This document shows, piece after piece, positions 62,088 to 64,000 of a stretch of 64,000 nucleotides of DNA. Each line of letters begins with the position of its first letter. The first letter of the stretch is position 1. The notes beneath the pieces were generated by a model. That model ran no database searches. It worked only from the letters and a program-made list of their open reading frames with translations, and was not told where the DNA came from. Source of the DNA: Halomonas sp. M4R1S46 (GTDB lineage: Bacteria > Pseudomonadota > Gammaproteobacteria > Pseudomonadales > Halomonadaceae); contig NZ_CP107008.1 of NCBI RefSeq assembly GCF_025725685.1, positions 1,984,001 to 2,048,000 on the forward strand, given 5' to 3'. Position numbers and translations under genes: made by a program.

Positions 62088-62756
62088 TCAGTCCTGGCTC
62101 ATGATCCCCAGCAGGGAGAGCAGGCTGATGAAGAGGTTGTAGATCGACACATAGAGGGTGATGGTGGCGAGGATGTAGTTGGTCTCGCCGGCCCGATGCA
62201 CGATCTCGCTGGTCTGGTAGAGGATGGCCGCGGAGGCGAAGAGCACGAAACCGGCGGAAACCATCAGCGAGAGGGTCGGGATCTGGAAGAGCAGCGCGGC
62301 GACCATGGCGAGGACCAGCACGATGGCGCCCGCCATCAGGAAGTTGGCGAGGAAGCTGAAGTCCTTGCGGGTCACCAGGGCGACGGCCGAGAGACCGAAG
62401 AAGGTCAGGCCGGTCAGGCCCAGGGCCGTCATGATCAGCTGGGCGCCGTTGGGCAGCGTCAGGTAGGCAGTGAGGATCGGCCCCAGGGTGAAGCCCATGA
62501 AGCCGGTGAAGGCGAAGGTCGCCAGCAGGCCGGCCGCAGAGTTGGCGGTCTTGTGGACCAGGAACATCAGGCCGTAGGCACCGATGAAGAACACCAGGAT
62601 ATTCATCTGCTGAATGCCCAGGGCCATGGCGCCCCCCGCCGTGATGGCGGAGAACAGCAGCGTCATCGCCAGCAGACCGTAGGTGTTTCGCAACACCTTG
62701 TTGGTGCTGACGGCCTGCGTCTGCTGACTCGTCACTCGCGTGTCTTGGTAAGCCAT
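62088..62756 (-). CDS. Bax inhibitor-1/YccA family inner-membrane protein
   Basis: A 222-residue protein with seven hydrophobic helices. VLRNTYGLLAMTLLFSAITA starts the first; the middle has GFTLGPILTAYL and the last helices ATITLYVSIYNLFISLLSLL. It resembles E. coli YccA, which modulates FtsH protease; ion-channel behaviour is known for other family members. The ATG at 62756 gives the typical MAYQDTRV start. tus genes follow on the same strand, a common gammaproteobacterial order. Confidence 0.92.
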   Translation of the reverse strand: MAYQDTRVTSQQTQAVSTNKVLRNTYGLLAMTLLFSAITAGGAMALGIQQMNILVFFIGAYGLMFLVHKTANSAAGLLATFAFTGFMGFTLGPILTAYLTLPNGAQLIMTALGLTGLTFFGLSAVALVTRKDFSFLANFLMAGAIVLVLAMVAALLFQIPTLSLMVSAGFVLFASAAILYQTSEIVHRAGETNYILATITLYVSIYNLFISLLSLLGIMSQD

Positions 62757-62845
62757 TGATCCAGTGCTCCCTATTAGTGGACCGTTCTCATGGATACAGG
62801 ATGCCGCTTGCCGGTTCCCGACGCAAGCGCCGGCCTTGTCGGGTT

Positions 62846-63289
62846 TCAACGACAATTCTGCGCCGGCGGGGCCGCCAGCAGCCGTCGGGCGATCTCGGCC
62901 GCGGGCCCGCACACCGTGTCGCCCGCGGCCTCGAGGCCGGCGAGATCCAGCCAGCATAGCGCCTCGGCATCGCCGCCGGCCACCGCCTCACCGCCCCGCC
63001 AGTCGACCCGCAGCACGACGATGACGAAGTGGGCGCGGAGTGCTCCCTGGCTGTCCCGGTCGAACACATCCAGCGCCGTCACCACCTCACGCACACGCCC
63101 CTCGACGCCGGTCTCCTCGCGCAGCTCGCGCCTCACCGCCTGGTGCAGCGACTCGCCGGGCTCCACCTTGCCCCCCGGCAGGGCCAGGCGGCCGGCGTTG
63201 GGGGGATGGGCGCGCCGCACCATCAGGAGCCGGGCATCGCGGACCACTGCCGCCGACACCGCCACCCTTGGCCACTGGGTCCCGCTCAT
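62846..63289 (-). CDS. NUDIX hydrolase
   Basis: A 147-residue NUDIX-fold protein. The Nudix box is G-KVEPGESLHQAVRRELREETGVEG (about residues 39-62), complete with the REExxE catalytic glutamates. The start and later HFVIVVLRVDWRGGE suit the ADP-ribose or nucleotide pyrophosphatase types, but the substrate is unknown. Stands alone, 89 bases ahead of the Bax-inhibitor-1 gene. Confidence 0.9.
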   Translation of the reverse strand: MSGTQWPRVAVSAAVVRDARLLMVRRAHPPNAGRLALPGGKVEPGESLHQAVRRELREETGVEGRVREVVTALDVFDRDSQGALRAHFVIVVLRVDWRGGEAVAGGDAEALCWLDLAGLEAAGDTVCGPAAEIARRLLAAPPAQNCR

Positions 63290-63358
63290 GCCCTACCTCG
63301 GCGCCAGCGGCCGCCCGGCAGGACGGTATCCGGATAACACCTTGATCGCACGACGGTC

Positions 63359-63386
63359 TTGACCTCCATGGAAAAACTGGTAGGAT
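63359..63386 (+). promoter_or_regulatory. Putative tRNA-Ser promoter
   Basis: TTGACC (63359-63364) and TAGGAT (63381-63386) are separated by 16 bases and lie 15 bases before the tRNA. Confidence 0.6.
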
Positions 63387-63401
63387 GCATCGCCGTGAGC
63401 C

Positions 63402-63491
63402 GGAGGGATGGCAGAGCGGTTGAATGCACCGGTCTTGAAAACCGGCGAAGGTGAGAGCCTTCCCAGGGTTCGAATCCCTGTCCCTCCGCCA
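63402..63491 (+). tRNA. tRNA-Ser (anticodon UGA)
   Basis: Acceptor arms GGAGGGA and TCCCTCC pair fully and the encoded GCCA end is present. The anticodon loop CTTGAAA gives UGA, closed by CCGGT/ACCGG. A long variable arm, typical of serine tRNAs, precedes the T arm with GGTTCGAATCC. Decodes UCN (mainly UCA). Confidence 0.95.
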
Positions 63492-63501
63492 CTTCGACTT
63501 C

Positions 63502-63548
63502 AAGGGCATGTTTTCGAGGCTTTTCAATAGCTTAGAAGACATGCCCTT
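63502..63548 (+). terminator. Inverted repeat just after tRNA-Ser
   Basis: Arms AAGGGCATGTTTTC (63502-63515) and GAAGACATGCCCTT (63535-63548) pair except at one position around a 19-base loop and are followed by TTCGC. A terminator of the tRNA or part of an integration site. Confidence 0.5.
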
Positions 63549-63555
63549 TCGCTTA

Positions 63556-63578
63556 TTTACCACATGTGTTTACCACAT
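63556..63578. repeat. Direct repeat of TTTACCACAT
   Basis: The 10-mer occurs at 63556-63565 and 63569-63578, a 13-base period, in A+T-richer DNA next to the tRNA. Short spaced direct repeats like this can be integrase arm sites. Confidence 0.4.
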
Positions 63579-63629
63579 CGCTTTTCCCCTGAGCGCTAGC
63601 AACAGTGTTGCGCGCGCAGCAAGCGAGGC

Positions 63630-63827
63630 CTAGCTGCTCTCTTTGCCTTCAATGAGTATACGCGCAGCGTAGTCCCTTAGCTGCTCATCGCTCATTCCTG
63701 TGACTGTATCTCCAACCCAGTCCACCACTACTGGTCGCTCAAAACCGTCTGAAAGCACTTCAATAGCTTTCACTTGAACCCCGCCTGTATCACCGCGAAT
63801 GACTCGGATGTTTTTGATTTCCGCCAT
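63630..63827 (-). CDS. Small hypothetical protein beyond the tRNA
   Basis: A 65-residue protein, MAEIKNIRVIRGDTGGVQVK to GKESS, compact and acidic. The ATG at 63827 has GGTTGTTAGCC ahead, a weak ribosome site. Codon use is clearly less G+C-biased at third positions than in the rest of the window. I recognise no family. It may belong to an element integrated at tRNA-Ser. Confidence 0.55.
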   Translation of the reverse strand: MAEIKNIRVIRGDTGGVQVKAIEVLSDGFERPVVVDWVGDTVTGMSDEQLRDYAARILIEGKESS

Positions 63828-64000
63828 GGCTAACAACCTTATGCTATGTGTGAAACTCGATGATAGCACAGGACTATCGATTTGCATATGCTCGATTGAT
63901 TTTTCAGTGTTGACATTGTCCGCACACCCTCATCAAAGACGCTTCAGGTCGCACCCAGCAAAATGACTACTAGCTGAACCTGCCTAGTCGCATCGCTAAT

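Overview
The window is G+C-rich chromosomal DNA from a halophilic gammaproteobacterium, most likely Halomonas or a close relative. The strongest pointer is the ectABC cluster (15.3-17.8 kb): ectA, ectB and ectC products closely resemble, from memory, the Halomonas elongata proteins. Supporting features are the tusDCBE sulfur relay, the nfuA/metH pair, a cysI-DUF934 pair and intergenic foldback repeats. Gene density is high and most genes are core metabolism. There is no rRNA, no CRISPR array and no complete prophage.

Layout. 0-7 kb: the 3' part of tamB, msrA, a Crp/Fnr-type regulator, a ferritin-like hypothetical and a HypT-like LysR regulator. 7-13 kb: a minus-strand peptide-type ABC importer operon (binding protein, two permeases, two ATPases), with a duplicated scrap of the permease C-terminus between permease and ATPase genes. 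13-18 kb: beta-carbonic anhydrase, glutathione reductase and ectABC. 18-20 kb: a lone tyrosine recombinase followed by about 0.9 kb of non-coding DNA with large inverted repeats. 20-23.5 kb: a three-gene module of a retropepsin-like lipoprotein, an inactive transglutaminase fused to seven membrane helices, and a RimK-like ATP-grasp ligase. 23.6-27.4 kb: a second ferritin-like hypothetical, a 261-bp transposable repeat with target duplication, then zur-hisI-yidD-pfpI-RHH and sufE. 27.4-30 kb: a second tyrosine recombinase divergent from a KfrA-like coiled-coil DNA-binding protein, and a 158-bp foldback element. 30-43.8 kb: nfuA, metH, MATE pump, sulfite reductase cysI with DUF934, smrA, arsC-wrbA-DUF2069, a DegT aminotransferase and pdxH. 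43.8-48.4 kb: a Pat-type lysine acetyltransferase divergent from a histone-deacetylase-family enzyme, then an XRE-cupin regulator. 48.6-60 kb: a complete respiratory formate dehydrogenase locus (fdhD; DUF3305, DUF3306, polyferredoxin, TorD chaperone, Tat peptide, FdhA, FdhB, FdhC) followed by moaB and moeA for its molybdenum cofactor. 60-63.3 kb: acpH, tusEBCD, a Bax-inhibitor-1 family protein and a NUDIX hydrolase. 63.4 kb: tRNA-Ser(UGA), after which base composition falls and a small unknown gene appears, suggesting the edge of an integrated element.

How they work together. Ectoine synthesis gives osmoprotection. Formate oxidation feeds the quinone pool and depends on the moaB/moeA and fdhD functions encoded beside it. 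Sulfur and Fe-S chemistry recurs (cysI, tus, sufE, nfuA, metH, msrA, gor). The most interesting material is the three-gene ATP-grasp/transglutaminase/protease module, two families of short inverted-repeat elements, two orphan recombinases with palindromic control regions, and a 17-bp motif (TACT-N3-TGGGAAACCC) shared by the XRE-cupin gene and the formate dehydrogenase operon.

All family names come from reading the proteins by eye; no database search was run.
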